A DNA stretch of 64,000 nucleotides from Coffea arabica (lineage: Eukaryota; Streptophyta; Magnoliopsida; Gentianales; Rubiaceae), in NCBI RefSeq assembly GCF_036785885.1, contig NC_092312.1:17998001-18062000 (forward strand), read 5' to 3'. The position numbers were made by a program, and so were the translations under genes. Of this stretch, positions 24,492-37,689 are shown in pieces; the first letter of the stretch is position 1, and each line of letters begins with the position of its first letter. The notes below the pieces were generated by a model. That model had not been told where the DNA came from. It saw only the letters and a list, made by a program, of their open reading frames with translations, and searched no databases.

Positions 24492-25114
24492 CCTGCCAAC
24501 TTAAAAGATCTGCTTGCTTGCTTGCTTCTCCTCTGATTCCTCAAAACTATGCTTCTAAACCCCTCAACCGATTCCTGTAAAGATAAAACAACTTTTCTTC
24601 ACCTCAGGTTATCCCAAATTACCAAACATAACCCAAAATCGAGGAATAGAGTCCCAAAAACGGAAATAGATGGACTTTTAAGAGTGGGGACCAAATGCCT
24701 GAAAATAACCAAGTTTCGGAACTTCAAGGGGGAAGGTAATAGGATCTCTAAGAGGAGAAGGATATATGCTTCGTATGACCGAATCCAGACAGCAACCAAG
24801 GCAGGGGAAATTTCAGAGAGAGAGAGAGAGAGAGAACTAGAAAAATTAGAGAAAGGACTCCTTGGTTTTGAGCAAAAAATTTCTTTTCTTTAAAGAAATA
24901 GCTCACTTGAATGGGAAGAGAGCCAGGGGGAAGAAGCTGTTTCCTTGGTCGGCGGCAAAGCCCACGGACCCCGGGCGCACCCAGTCAGCTCAGGAGACAT
25001 AACCAACAGATTCCCAACACTAAATTATTCTCAAAACCAGAGAACACGCCCACTAGCACTAATCTGACTCCAATCCACCACCTCTCTTCCCCTGTTTCTT
25101 AATTTTTTTTTCTC

Positions 25115-25146
<32 letters not shown>

Positions 25147-25200
25147 GCGTATGCTTACTCTGCTATCTCGCTCCGTTTCTATATAGTTTATGACTGACAC
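24492..25200 (-). other. 5' flank / probable 5' UTR of the NPH3-like gene
   Basis: Contains GA-rich tracts (24818-24836) and a CT-rich tract (25112-25147). On the minus strand the latter is a GA-rich stretch upstream of the gene, a common feature of plant 5' UTRs. No transcription start is assigned. Confidence 0.4.
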
Positions 25201-27204
25201 TTTAAAAGATTCATAAAACCAAAAGGCTTAAAATGTTTCAAGTTCCGAACTTTATAAAAGGAAATAAGTACATACATCCTATACATCTTATTTTGTGGGT
25301 TCAGCGGATTTTGGAGAAGGGACCTGCAACGGAAAACAGCATCTCGATATCAGTTGGGAAAACCACCAAAACCGTAGACAACAAGAATCTCATCTTTAAA
25401 GTTCTGCAGAGCTGATAAAAGCACAAAAATCCGGAGAGGATATCAAAAAAATATTTCATACAGCTACTTCATTAATTATATGACTAACCAAACAACACCA
25501 GCAACTAACAAAATCTCAGGAACTGAAAAGGATCGTCTTGAAATCTTACATTCATGTAAATCAAAGGTAACTCAATCAAGTTGAAGAATATGCACCACTT
25601 GAGGTGATCACGTTGAATGCAACAGACAAAACCCAAAAGCCACTCTCCATGTAAAGTTCAACAATATCCAAGACTTACTATTTACCCACGTACAAACACA
25701 AGAAATCCAACTGCTAATAGACTAATACTCTTACCATCTTCAAAGAGACACATAAACAAACAAGAAGTAGGGTGAAAGTTGGAAGTAGCCCAAAAACAAT
25801 TTGACAACTCCTTTTCGGAAGAATCAGACATTGAGAATATTATAGCAAGCCCAAATTCACATGAACAATAATTTTGCACAAAAACCAACAAAGTACATTG
25901 ATGTGCACACCAACAAGGAAATGAGTTGAATTCTGATGTTCTGCAGCTAAAGAAAATAAACAACACACAAAACAAAAGAGCCCAAAAAGCCAAGATTTGC
26001 TGTTATGTGCTTACCAGTTTTGCTAGAACCGGCATGACAACTTTTTCTTACCAGAATTCCTCTTTTTTTCCTTTTTCTCAACAAAGAACAAACAAGCGGC
26101 AAAACCCCATTGTTCTTTTTCTTTTTTTCTTGGCTTCCAAGATTTATGGTTTCTCTTTATCTCGTTGATTTTTAAGTTGGGAAAGTGGAGACTTTTTCAG
26201 TACAATGAGACCGGAAGTTGTAGTGGCCAAAGTTTAAAGATACCTCCTATTTGCTACGTCACGCACGCCACACTGACACTCAGCTTTCTTGCTCCCCCTC
26301 CCTCCCTCTTCTTTAACGTGGGGAGTGGCGAGTGGCAATGGGTAAGGTGAGTGCTCTTTCGTCCCAGTGAACACATTTGATTTCTGTCTTGCAATTAATC
26401 AATAAATTGTTCGTGCTAGTATACTGTGGTGTACAATAAAAAGACTTTGTCAATCAATTCACTTTCTCCTCCTGATTTTTACAGTACGGGATCATTTCAA
26501 TTAGTAGTAGCTTTCCCAGTTACGATGCTCCTACACAAGAATCAAAAACATGGAAACCATCTTCCTGTCGTCGTAAAAGGGCACCCGATAGAATAGCACT
26601 AATGGTCTTTAGTAAACAACTAAAGTCGAGGACTGTATCGACTTTTTCTTCAGTCTACCTCGGACAGGATTGCTAACGTTACATGGTAACTGGTACTGCC
26701 ACGGCTACCATAGGAGTTCTAAATTGATGGACGCCAGTCGTGAAACGGGGGCTTAATGGGTGCCTTGCGAAGTTTTCAATGGTGAATTTTCTCTTTCTTT
26801 TTTTTTTCTGTTTTCATTTTAATAATTTTTTTTTAAAAGGGATCGATCAGTTCCTAAAGAAAAGAAACCCTTAAAATAATATATATATACTTTTTTTTTT
26901 GTATGCAAATCCAGGAAATGCACATGAAAACCAAAAGCACATATATAATCCAGGTCGCGTGCTTGTGCATGTGAGGGAGGGAGAGTCCAAGGTAGTGTCC
27001 AGGCAGTCAAAGCGATCCAGGATTAACCGACTTTTGATTGGTTGACCCGTCCTGTCCATGAAGATGGAATCCCGACCAGCTTAATCCGCACATAAACAAG
27101 CAAGCATCCCATGAGTTTTTCCTTTCTTCTTCCTTTTTAAAAATTTTTTTTTTCATTATAGAGCAGCATCCCACCGGTTAGGAACTTGAGTTGAATATTG
27201 ACAC
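25201..27204. other. Intergenic, no gene recognised
   Basis: Short frames only, without domains. Confidence 0.4.
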
Positions 27205-27616
27205 TAGCGGTGCAAATCAATCGAGTTCAAGCCAATAGCTCGTGAGTTTGTTAGATCAAAATTCGAGTTCAAACTCTTATTGACCAAATTCGAATTTGAA
27301 TTCAAGCAACTTGAACTTGTGGTGTTTGATAAATTCGATGTTAAATTTAATATGTGAAACTCGAAAACTCGTTGAACTTAATATAAGTTTATATGTAAGT
27401 ATTTTTTATTTAGTAGTATGAAATATTTATTTTGTCCCGTATTTAAAATAATATAAAATATATATCTACTTTTATTGAAGTTGATTAGGCTCGACTGAAC
27501 TCAAATTAAGCTCAATTGGATCAATTTGCACGAATTCGAACTCGAGCAGTTTTTTTATTCGAATTAAAATAGAGTAATGCACTATTTGAGCTCAATTCGA
27601 CTCAATTGTATCCCTG
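27205..27616. mobile_element. hAT-like MITE of the 'cgagttcaag' family with 8-bp target duplication
   Basis: The 412-bp element begins 'tagcggtgcaaatcaatcga' and ends 'caattgtatccctg'. It is flanked by attgacac (27197-27204) and attgatac (27617-27624), an 8-bp duplication with one mismatch, as hAT elements make. The interior repeats 'cgagttcaa'-type motifs in both directions around an AT-rich core. No coding capacity. Confidence 0.8.
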
Positions 27617-27624
27617 ATTGATAC

Positions 27625-28934
27625 ACAACAAAACAATTGGATAAACCAAGGAGGTTTTTTCTATTATTTGCCACGCCGCACTTATGAAGATATTTTATTC
27701 TTTAGCATTCACAATTGCAGTGATTTCTCTGTCAAAAACATTTTAGGTCATGTTGCTAACAAGTGTTGTTGAGTATTCATGTTCACTTGTGAAAGTTTCC
27801 TTGAGTTCAAACCTATCCTTTGTCATCAATTTTGTAAACGGCGGAAGGTGCTAAGAAAAAAAAATTGCTTCGAAAGTTGGAAGAAAATGAAAATATAAAA
27901 CATCTTAAAATCTAATTATGAGGGACAGTGCAACCCATCAATACTTTTCTTAATTTAATTAATTAATGGGCCGCTGCTGCTACAACGGGCGAGGAAGAAC
28001 AAGAGTACATGATAGTGTAATATATGCTCGTTCCCTCTCATTAAAAGTATTTTATTTTTCATTTTGGGATCTCACAAAGTATTTGTTATGTTAAGAAAAT
28101 TAAAATATATTTTAATTTTTCCTTTTAATACAGGTCCTCCTTCTAATCATATGCATGTTATCGCTTAAATTCAAATTTTAAATTTATAAAGATAAAATTG
28201 AAATGAGAAATACGAACATCAAAGTCAAGACATTATTCTTAATATGGCTTTCCTTAGATTGTATTTTTCTGATTTTTTTTTTATAAAAAATTATTACAAC
28301 GATTTGATATATATAAAATAAAAATGTAATTAAAAAATATGTTTACGAAAAACACAATAAATTTTCTTTGAAAAATTGTTTTCCAAACGAAGACAATTTG
28401 CGAAATATGACGGACAAATTGCCCGCAGGGCGGGGTGGGGGGGGGGTTAAAAAGGACACTCCTGACGAACCAATGCCACGTGTTGCTGACTGTGCCGCCA
28501 TGACTGCAATCTCCATGCAATTTTTTACTATTTTGATTCTTTAAAGTAACTTTCGATTCTAGCACCACCATAGAATTTCGAAGTCCCATTCTTCAAAGAT
28601 TACTGCAATAAACTACTTTATTTTATTATAAATATTTGTATTTATTTATCAACTCCTGCCTTTTTATCTCAACCCGTATATTTATTTTGACAGAAAAAAG
28701 AGTCAACTGCTTTCGTCATCTACCATTCAGCGGTGGGGCAATCGAACTCCAAATGAACCAGTAATTAGTAAACCATAGAGAGTGAATCTAGCGGTTGCTT
28801 GAGGATAGACGCTAAGTTGTGGAGAAGGGCAATGTTCGCTTTCCACCAAAATGCCATGGTAATTGTTTGATAATCGCCTTTCTTGTTTGTCCATTTATCA
28901 AATTCCCATGGACTCAGCGTCAATCCCTCGTGGG
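27625..28934. other. Intergenic, no gene recognised
   Basis: 'ttccaaacgaagac' at 28381-28394 looks like the end of another GTTTGGA-type MITE, spanning perhaps 28255-28395. A G-run lies at about 28436-28447. No gene. Confidence 0.4.
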
Positions 28935-29082
28935 TTTGTTTGGATTGTGAATTATTAGACATATTTTTACTGTAATATTTTTTGTGATGAAAAAATAATT
29001 AAAAAGATTAAAAAATGTGCTGAAAATTGTAATGATAATATAAATAAATATATTTTGATAAATAAACTGCAATCCAAACAAA
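28935..29082. mobile_element. Small MITE with TTTGTTTGGATTG ends
   Basis: TTTGTTTGGATTG at the left is the exact complement of CAATCCAAACAAA at the right, 148 bp in all. The interior is AT-rich and partly self-complementary. No unambiguous target duplication was found. Confidence 0.7.
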
Positions 29083-29289
29083 TTCATTATTATCAAGAAG
29101 GAATCCCTAACAAAAGCTTTTTTCTTTCTCTTCTTTTCAACAAGTTGTTGATGACGAAAACCTTTCCTCTGTTGGTATTATTGCCACACAATTTGGTTAA
29201 ATAAATAAACAAGTACCTATCATCATTGATGCATCGAAAATATTTAAACAGCTTTGCTAAACGAGCCCAAAGCATCCGAGGGGTGGGTT

Positions 29290-29305
29290 GGGGGGGGGGG
29301 GGGGG
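29290..29305 (+). repeat. G16 homopolymer
   Basis: A run of 16 G preceded by 'gggtgggttg'. Length may reflect slippage. Confidence 0.93.
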
Positions 29306-29765
29306 ACAACAGAGCAAAAACTGGACAGGACGGATCCCATATCTGCCAGAGGTTGGAAAATCCTTAGGCTTACGGTTTTAGCAGACTAAAGTAATTAGAG
29401 ATGCAGTCTTAGCCTCTTGTTCCAGCATGTAATTTATTACTTCTGCCAAAATGACTTTTGGCCCATAACGCGTTGCAATAAGGTTCACATTTACAACTCA
29501 CAGATGTACTAAACAAACAGATATTAGTAGTATTAACGTCAGGCAATAGACTAGACTCACACGCAGCACATGGGCAGCAATGCCATATCCTTAGGCACAG
29601 ATCAGTTTAATTAAAACTACTGCTCGTGTTTTATGTTTTGCAGCCGCTTAATCAACCAAACTTCGATTAAATGGCCAACAACAACACTCTAATCATGGCA
29701 TAATAGCCTTTGCTTTAAATTATAGGGCAAGGACTGGGACAAAATAGCAAGATTCAAATTATGTA
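29306..29765. other. Intergenic, no gene recognised
   Basis: No supported feature. Confidence 0.4.
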
Positions 29766-29773
29766 GTCTACGT

Positions 29774-30134
29774 TAGGGTTGCAAACGAATCAAATTGCTT
29801 ACGAGCCAATCGCAAGCGGCTCGAGTCCGAATTCGATCTAAAAAATATTAAGGTTATTAACTTGCGAGTCAGCTTGAACTCAATTATACATATATATATA
29901 ATTTTAATAGTAAAATTACGTATAAATCATTAATATTTTATTAATTATTTAAAAAATTATTATTATTACTTATTTTTAAAAAATAAAATAATTATTTTTT
30001 GAACTCGAGCTCGAGTTCAAATTCGACTCGAATTTGAGTTGAGCTTGAGTTCGAGTTAGAGTTTCGTAAAATTATGTTGATATTCGATTCGATTATGACG
30101 AAACTCGATTCGATTCAGTTCGTTTGCATCCCTA
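29774..30134. mobile_element. hAT-like MITE, best-preserved copy of the 'cgagttcgag' family
   Basis: The 361-bp element begins TAGGGTTGCAAACGAATC and ends with the near-complement of TAGGGATGCAAACGAACT. Flanks gtctacgt (29766-29773) and gtgtacat (30135-30142) agree at six of eight bases, as in an old hAT target duplication. Interior facing motifs 'gaactcgagctcgagttc' and 'cgaatttgagttgagc' allow a hairpin. No coding capacity. Confidence 0.8.
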
Positions 30135-30142
30135 GTGTACAT

Positions 30143-30737
30143 CATTTTTAATATTAGATCTAAATTTCATAAAAACTTGTTTTATATTAATATTGTGTTG
30201 AAAGCGATTTAGTATATTCTAAACAAACGAACTTACTTTCTATTAAATCGAATAAAACCATTCTGAAACGGTTGCGCTGCAACCATTCATGTTGATCACT
30301 GGATCCCTTGAGTGAACAATCTGCTTTCAAATGGTCGAAAGAAAACGATTCCACGTGAACGCAACAGGCAGGTGGCAAGGAGATGAAGATGACCATTTGG
30401 GCATTTACGTCAAAGACTGCATGTGATGCCAATGAGTTTCAGGCCAACTGCTGGATGCAATGCAAAGCCTATATAGACCCAGTACATCAGCTACTTCCTG
30501 TCAGTTGCAGCCAAAAGGATCAATAAGATCTCTAAAATCCATCATAACAAACCCTTTTTTCTCATTTACTACCAGCACTGCTCAATAGAAATTTGCGGGC
30601 AGCAGAACAGCGGATGCAAGTTTTCGCCGCCACCACTATTAGTACTTCTTACTCATTGGTTGCCTTATTTCTCAAGACTATTCCCGTTATACTAATGCGC
30701 AAAAGTAGTCAGACTTTCTTGTAAAATGTTATAAGTT
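30143..30737. other. Intergenic, no gene recognised
   Basis: An 81-codon minus-strand frame (30187-30432) has no domain or promoter support. Confidence 0.4.
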
Positions 30738-30889
30738 GCGTTTGGATTGTAATTTTTTGAAATTTTTTTTAAAAATATATTATAATAATTTGATACATGT
30801 AAAATAAAAAAAAATAATTAAGAAATACATTCATAAAAAATATAAAAAAATTTTGATAAAAAAAAACCCTTTCCAAACAAGACTACGCT
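30738..30889. mobile_element. Small MITE with GCGTTTGGATTG-type ends
   Basis: The left end 'gcgtttggattgta' faces the right end 'ttccaaacaagactacgc', about 152 bp in total, with an AT-rich interior. Related to 28935-29082. No target duplication assigned. Confidence 0.55.
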
Positions 30890-31635
30890 GTAGAACTAAT
30901 ATTAAACATTCTAAAACATGTGCAAGGGTGTAGAACTAATGTTAAACAAAAAATGTGTATATTCCCATCTGATTAAAACCTAGCACCAGCGAGTGATCTT
31001 TCTTATCCAGAGTAATTTAGCAAGAGGATTGATATTGCGAAGTAGCTTGTTCAATACAGGTGTTTTAATAAGATTTGTTATTTTTGAAAAAACGTGCATT
31101 TTATGTATCGTAGAGAAGAAAAAAAGAGTTTTTACTTTTTTTAATATTTTAATAACGAGTCATATTTTATTTGATATATTAATAATTATAGAGAATAAGT
31201 TGTAGATTATATGAAGAATAGAGATAAAATTTTATTAAAAAATGGATTGGCTTCTTTGCGATGATAATTAATTTGGACAAAAAAAAAAACTGTCAAACAT
31301 GATAAATTTTATGAAATGGAAGAATATAATTTTAAAAAGAAGATGGTGACATCAATGTATGATTGCCCTTTACTGGACCTATTAATTATAGCACTATGAG
31401 CAATTATACCCATAGCCTTATCAGCTTTTAACAGTCAAACAGTATATTTGTTGTTTTTACAGCATAAATTCGGATCGTACCACTTTCCAGCACGACGTGA
31501 AAATGATGATATCCCTCGAGTTATTGCGACGCAGTTGCGGTACGTAAGATGGATTGGATTGAATTGAAAGACAAGATCAAAATTTACGACTATAAATCTT
31601 TTAACTTTTAAGGCAATGGCGAAAATTGCACAGAC
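30890..31635. other. Intergenic, no gene recognised
   Basis: AT-rich. No supported feature. Confidence 0.4.
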
Positions 31636-32034
31636 TAAAATCGCAAATAAATCGAATAAGTCGAATTTTGATCCAATCAAATCAAATCTTGATTTAGTTT
31701 ATTAAGTTTCAACTCGACGAGTTATCAATTTAAAGTTTGAATTCGATTTTGACTCAAATTCAAATCAAGTTCAAGTTAAAAAAAATTAAAAAATTTTTTA
31801 TTTTATTTTTAAAAATAAATAAAATAATATTTTTAAAATAAATAATAAAATATTAAAAAATAAATATATATTTATTATTAAAATAAAAAATAAATATATT
31901 ATATACTCGGTCTTGTGAATCGATTTGCATGCTAACAAATTTGATATTTTTTAATTCAAATTCGAGTTTGAATTCAATTTGGTCAAGTTGAACTCGACTC
32001 ATAACACTCGCGAACGGTTCGATTCGTTTGCAAC
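31636..32034. mobile_element. hAT-like MITE of the 'cgagttcgag' family, degenerate
   Basis: The left part reads 'aaatcgcaaataaatcgaat' and the right part 'ggttcgattcgtttgcaac', with interior 'aattcgatttt' and 'aattcgagtttgaattc' and an AT-only core. The right end matches that of 29774-30134. Borders are approximate. Confidence 0.6.
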
Positions 32035-32099
32035 TATAACCCTAACTAAAGCACCTAAAGATCTGTTAAGGCCCCGACACAAGCACCTATAAATCTTTT

Positions 32100-32220
32100 T
32101 AGGCGTTGTTTGGATTGACACTTTTCTTTAAAAATTTTTTATGAATATATTTTTTTATCAATCTATTATAATAATTTTTTAATAAAAAATTTTAAAAATA
32201 GCAACTCAAATAGACTTTAA
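32100..32220. mobile_element. Possible small GTTTGGATTG MITE
   Basis: 'gttgtttggattgacactt' at the left and 'aatagcaactcaaatagac' at the right may be the ends of a very degenerate copy. Confidence 0.35.
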
Positions 32221-32979
32221 TGTTAATTTAGGGACATTATACCAAATTAATATTCAACCGTCTAATACCATGATGCAAAGCAGATCCAAAAGATTGACGC
32301 TCAACTTTCTAATATGTTTCAAAGAAACTAAAGAACATCTTGAAATACTCAAGAAAAGTTGTTTGCATTAATAAGGGGTCTATTTGGATGATTTATTTTT
32401 AGATATTTATCAAAAGTTTTATAATAAATTATTATAATTATTTTCTAAGCACCTTTCCTCCTTCTCACCGCCCACCACCTGCCACCAACAAACTCTGTGT
32501 CACGCATCACTAATACCGCCTCCGCCACTTTAATGTAATTTTATTGATTGTGTGGTTTGTAAAACTTGTGAGTGTTTAAATGTTACCGTAAATAATACTT
32601 TAAATAAATTTTGCTTTTCTAAAACATGCCAAAAATAGGCTATCAAAACAAAGCCAATAGTCAGGTCAAAGATCCGAATACCCATTCCGTCATTAAAAAA
32701 AAACAAAAACAGAGCCAATAGTGAATAGTTATGCTACAAGACTCAATAGTTGTGTTAAAATTATTCAGAAGACTACCTAAAATATCGATTTCTTTGCTGG
32801 TTTCATCGACGGGTATCTCGTCAGCAGGTTAGGTCTCAAACTCAAAAGGACACGTGTTCCACATAAAACAAGTAGTTTCAATTTCAATCTATTTATTTTA
32901 TCCGTATTGGAAATTGCGATGCTGTTCCAAATTAAAGCGGTGACTACATAATTTCACGCATGCATGACATACAGTAGCT
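32221..32979. other. Intergenic, no gene recognised
   Basis: No supported feature. Confidence 0.4.
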
Positions 32980-32988
32980 CTATTATTT

Positions 32989-34142
32989 GGGTTAATATCA
33001 TAAACCTCCCTTGAGGTTTCTTCTAATTACACCTAGAACCCCTCATGTTTTCGAAATCACACTTAGCACCCCCTGGAATGACAACTTTGGTATCATTGTC
33101 AGCCCCTCATTATTTTTGTTCCACTTTTACCCTCCTTGTGAACTCTATTTATGTAGAGTTAATTTCGAAAACCTCAAACCTCCCTTGAGGTTTTCCCTAA
33201 ATTATGTAAAACTATTATGTAATTATGTAATTTTTTTGTACAAAGTGTAATTCTAATTGAACTATTTGTAAAACTTATCAACACAAATACGATTATTACA
33301 TATTGGACTCATATGTACACTAACAACTTATCACACTTCTATTGTAACGATGTACAAGAAATTTACATAAAATTACAAAATGTTCAAAAAATGTTACACG
33401 ATTTAGGGATGGTTGATCGAACAATTGTTCCTATCCCACTCCCTAATATTAAATAGCTATAGAGTTTCCAGTGATGTTGACTTTTGGCAATGGACATAGT
33501 GTCATTGCCAAAATTGCAATTTCTAAGTGAATAATAACATAATCTAAAAGTAATTTAAAGATGATGGAAATTCATGAGTATATAGCATTAGTAATCCATT
33601 TTTACTTGATAATAGGGTATCGCAATATTAATTACTTACAAACTCCATTCGACTAGGATGCAAAAAAAGCTATTTATACCACCTCATTTTTACAAAAATG
33701 AAAGAGCAAGTTTATTTACAACTACAACCACATATTGAAACTATTGCTGCCATTATGAGAATCCATAGTCACATTTTTTTTATCTCTGTTCAGATCAATA
33801 TAACATTTTTTAAACAATGTGTAACTTTATGTGAATTATTTGTAAAACTTAATAACAGAAATGCAATCTATTATAAAGATGTACAAGAAACTTACATAAA
33901 ATTACAAAATGTTCAAAACATGTTACATTGCTCAAGGACGATTTTGTAGTGTTACAAAAGTTGGAGGGATGTGAGTTGCATAAATAGAGTTCACAATGAG
34001 GGTAAAAATGGAACAAAAATAATGAGGGGCTGACAATGATACCAAAGTTGTCATTCCAGAGGTGCTAAGTGTGATTTCCAAAACATCAGGGGTTCTAGGT
34101 GTGATTAGAAGAAACCTCAAGGGAGGTTTCTGATATTAACCC
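32989..34142. mobile_element. Mutator-like MITE (element 1) with 168-bp TIRs and 9-bp target duplication
   Basis: The 1154-bp element has termini GGGTTAATATCA...GATATTAACCC. The inverted repeats cover about 168 bp (32989-33157 against 33975-34142) with few mismatches. A perfect 9-bp duplication, ctattattt, lies at 32980-32988 and 34143-34151, diagnostic of Mutator-type insertion. An internal direct duplication (33340-33400 and 33877-33930, 'gatgtacaagaaa-ttacat') separates the arms. There is no transposase; it is non-autonomous. The left target duplication of element 2 overlaps the right one of this element. Confidence 0.92.
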
Positions 34143-35002
34143 CTATTATTTACGAGATAATTTCAAAAACATCCTTTGAGGTTATATTATTTGGCACTTT
34201 TGAATTTTGAAAAATATCACTTGCTTCCTTTATTTTCAACCTTTTATAACATTGCAAGCCCAATTTAAAATATATTATTAAAAACTCAATTTTTAATCAA
34301 GAATATATTTTTATTTCAATATTGTCATTTTCTTGTGCACCTTTTTTTTTTTTGTATTCATAATAAATCTCGATAATCTCTTAAACTTTTAAGAACTTGG
34401 CCATTATGGTTTTGTAGTTAAAAATTATAGGATGTTAACAAGATTGAAAGAACTTTTAATAATTTTCATGCCATCGGTCTGCACAATAAATATAAAATTT
34501 AGATATTCACGAGACTTTTCAGTAAAAAGAATAACCTCTTTTGGTCTTTGAAAACGTCTCAAATAAGCTTGTAAACTTAATTTTAAACATGTTTATTTTA
34601 GTTTTCTAAAATTCTAACAATTTGAAAAACTACTCAAGTTGACTGCAAAACTTTGTGGTAAATTAATAATATTATTTGACTTTTATACTTTAAAGTGCCT
34701 ACTATTATATTGTATCCCACTAAAAGTGCACATTCATACATTTTGTCCATTGATTTCAAAATTTTCTTAATACACTTTAATTTTACAAAAAAAAAAAAAA
34801 AATTAGGACAACAAATGGCACTTTTGGAATGAAAACATCTTTTCTATCCAAAATTGAGTTTTTTTTAATAATATAACTTAAAATTAGTTAATAATCTTTA
34901 CTATACTAAAGGTGGGAGTTTGGATTGCTACAGTGAAAATGGGCCAGTTATAGCGCGATTTGTGTGAACTTGAGGGACGGTTTGGTCTTGTGCCATTCAG
35001 TT

Positions 35003-35150
35003 GTAGTGGCTTTGCCGGAAATTGCTCGAAATTTGTTGCTATCCATGTGGAGTTGTTGTGGGCGGTGGGTTCAGTGGTAGTGCCTTTGCTAGAAATTGCT
35101 GGAAATTAGTTGCTATCCACGTGGAGTTGTTGTGGGCGGTGAGTTCACTG
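35003..35150 (+). repeat. 74-bp tandem duplication inside the Helitron
   Basis: Copies 35003-35076 and 35077-35150 share 'ggagttgttgtgggcggt' and 'gttgctatcca' at the same spacing, with a handful of substitutions. Confidence 0.85.
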
Positions 35151-37554
35151 TTATCAGCTGTCTGCATGGCCTTCGATTCGCTGGTGTCCGCATGGTGGCT
35201 TTGTTTCCATCCGTTCCATTCTGCTCGTACCCCGCGTGTTGTCCTCGCATAGGGACACGCGTAGCGGTGGATTATGGTACAGTACAAGAACCGCTGCTAG
35301 AAAGCTTGGCAGTTTCCACTACCCTCTCATTCTTTTCTTAGCTTTCTTTGCTAGTTGCTTTTTTTTTTTTTCCTTCGTCTCTTCCTACTGAATTGTCTCC
35401 TACACCACGTCTTTCTTCATAGTTGAACCGCTGCGCAAAGGCTTTGCAATCTCTATTACTGCGTCTCATTTGTTTCTTAGTCTGTGCAAAACTAGATCTT
35501 CGATTTTCCTATGATCGGCGGAGTTTGGAGTGCCAACCTCCACAGTTTTGTTGCCTTTAGTCGGATTTTGAATTCGATGTGTTAAGCATGGTGCCATGAA
35601 ACAATAATTGGAATAAGGCTGGTGGAGCGTCTATTCCTTTTTGGTGTCTTACTCCCTTGCCCTACTGAACACAGGAGTAACAGACAAAAGGCCTCTCCTA
35701 TTTAAAGGATAAAGTTTGTGATTCAAAAAAAAACCAGACCAGTTGTTAGAGCGGGGTAGGATAGGCAATTAACATGATTGGTCCCATTTCAGTTTAAGTT
35801 GTTGGATGTGAGTACATCTGTACTTTGGCTTCTTTTCTTTCAATTTTTATGGAGCCTGCGCATTGGAGTAAGTTTTGTTTATGGTTCTGTGAATCAAAAG
35901 TTATGGTACTACTCTTATTGGAACCTTCTTACTTGTGTATAGCTGAGTTTATTTAATGGGTCGTTCGCGGAAATATGTAAGTTTGGAAAAAGCGACTAGA
36001 GAGAGGAATGCGAGGAGGCGCCGGCAGCGTGCCAATGCAAGTGCTCATGCCAATTCTAGAGAATACCGAGGTGTGTGTACTGTGGTTATAGATGTACGTA
36101 GTATACGTGAGCTGTGCATAAGAAGGATACTGTGTTATATTAATTCATGTATTAGTTATCTTGGAGTATTTAGCATATTTCACTCTTTCCTGATAGTGCT
36201 TCTGTTCTGCTGATTTGTCGAGGTTTCGAAAAATTACAATTGATATGAGAAATGCTGGACTTTAGATATATTGACGATGCTAATACAAAGATTAGTGAAA
36301 TATTTATTCCTTTGAACAGATACTGCTGCTAGAACAAGACTTTCTGTACCTATCAAGCAGTGGCCCTTCATCCGTGGAATTGAGATGTAAGAGTATGGTC
36401 AATATCGATACTGAAGGAGTGAGCGGTCAAGATGGACATCATGTTTTGTTTGGGTTTGCCCTCTTACTCTAGAGTTCAGACGCTAGAATTCCTTCCTCTC
36501 TCCCTCCAGTGGCATTTTTTAGGAAGCATATATGTGCCATATATAAAGTTTGATGCCCTTTACGGTGTTGTATTGTTAGTTCTTTCTTCTTCTTTTTATT
36601 TTTTTTGCCTTTATTATAAAGGATAAAATGGATTTATTCTCTAACAAAATAATAAAACAATAATTTTACTATAACTTCGAATCTTCCCATATTTTTACGT
36701 TCAATTTCTTCATGTTTATCTACTATATTTGACACACATTTTTTCAATTTTTCTTTATTAATATCACCGAAATTAATCCCATGCACTTGTTTCCCCTATA
36801 ATACTTCACTTTTGTAAGAGAATTATTATTACAAATATTTTTATTCTAATTAGTTATACACACATCTGAGTGTGCCTTAATCACTATTATGTATAACGAG
36901 AAAAGAATTACTGAACATGTTTGAACTAATTCTTGATAAGAAATTTCAGAAAAGTAATGTACTACCCAATCTTTAGCTTTATGTACTTTTATTCGTATTT
37001 TCTTCATTTAGAGTTTTAATTTTTGTTTATATTCTTAATTAGGCTTGCTATAAAAATTGAAACCTAGAAATTGGAACATTTGATTTGTTTCTTAGGGTTT
37101 GGGTGTATGTATGGTGGAAGTTGGACCAGTTTTGAGTGCTTCAACTTTTAGATACAATGTGGTATATCCATTATTATCCTCTTTAGGTCTCTTCGTGTAA
37201 GGCATTAATAGTGCAATATCATGCAAGCAAACTTTTCTTGCTGCAATAGAACGATGAAACTTGGCATCTTTGTGTTTGATTCACGTTGAAAGCAGCATCT
37301 TACATTTCTACTGTTTTGCAAATGTAGCTTTACGAAATATTGTTTGATTATCTTACATTTCAACAAAGAGTTTCAAAATATACAGTATACACTGAGTTTA
37401 TTTGGATGATTTATTTGAGATAATTACTGTAGCACATTTTATGATGCGATATATGTGAGATAAAACGGTGATTGGGAAGATAAAAAGGTGATTGGAATTT
37501 GTGAAGCAAATTATTTTTTTCAAATCATTTCAATCTGCACACTCACTGTCATTT

Positions 37555-37655
37555 TTGGATACATGTCATATATACAAAAGTTGATATTAGAATTTAAATT
37601 TGGATTAAATAATATGCATTAAAATGTGAAAATGTATACTGTCAATATAAACAAG
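37555..37655 (-). repeat. Dispersed 'actgacagtgtata' repeat, inverted diverged copy in the Helitron
   Basis: On the minus strand it reads 'tatattgacagtatacatt', followed by 'atttaaattctaatatcaa', resembling the 16058 copy. Similarity is modest. Confidence 0.35.
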
Positions 37656-37689
37656 AGGATCCTCCTGTTTTGGAAAAAAAATTTAAAAA

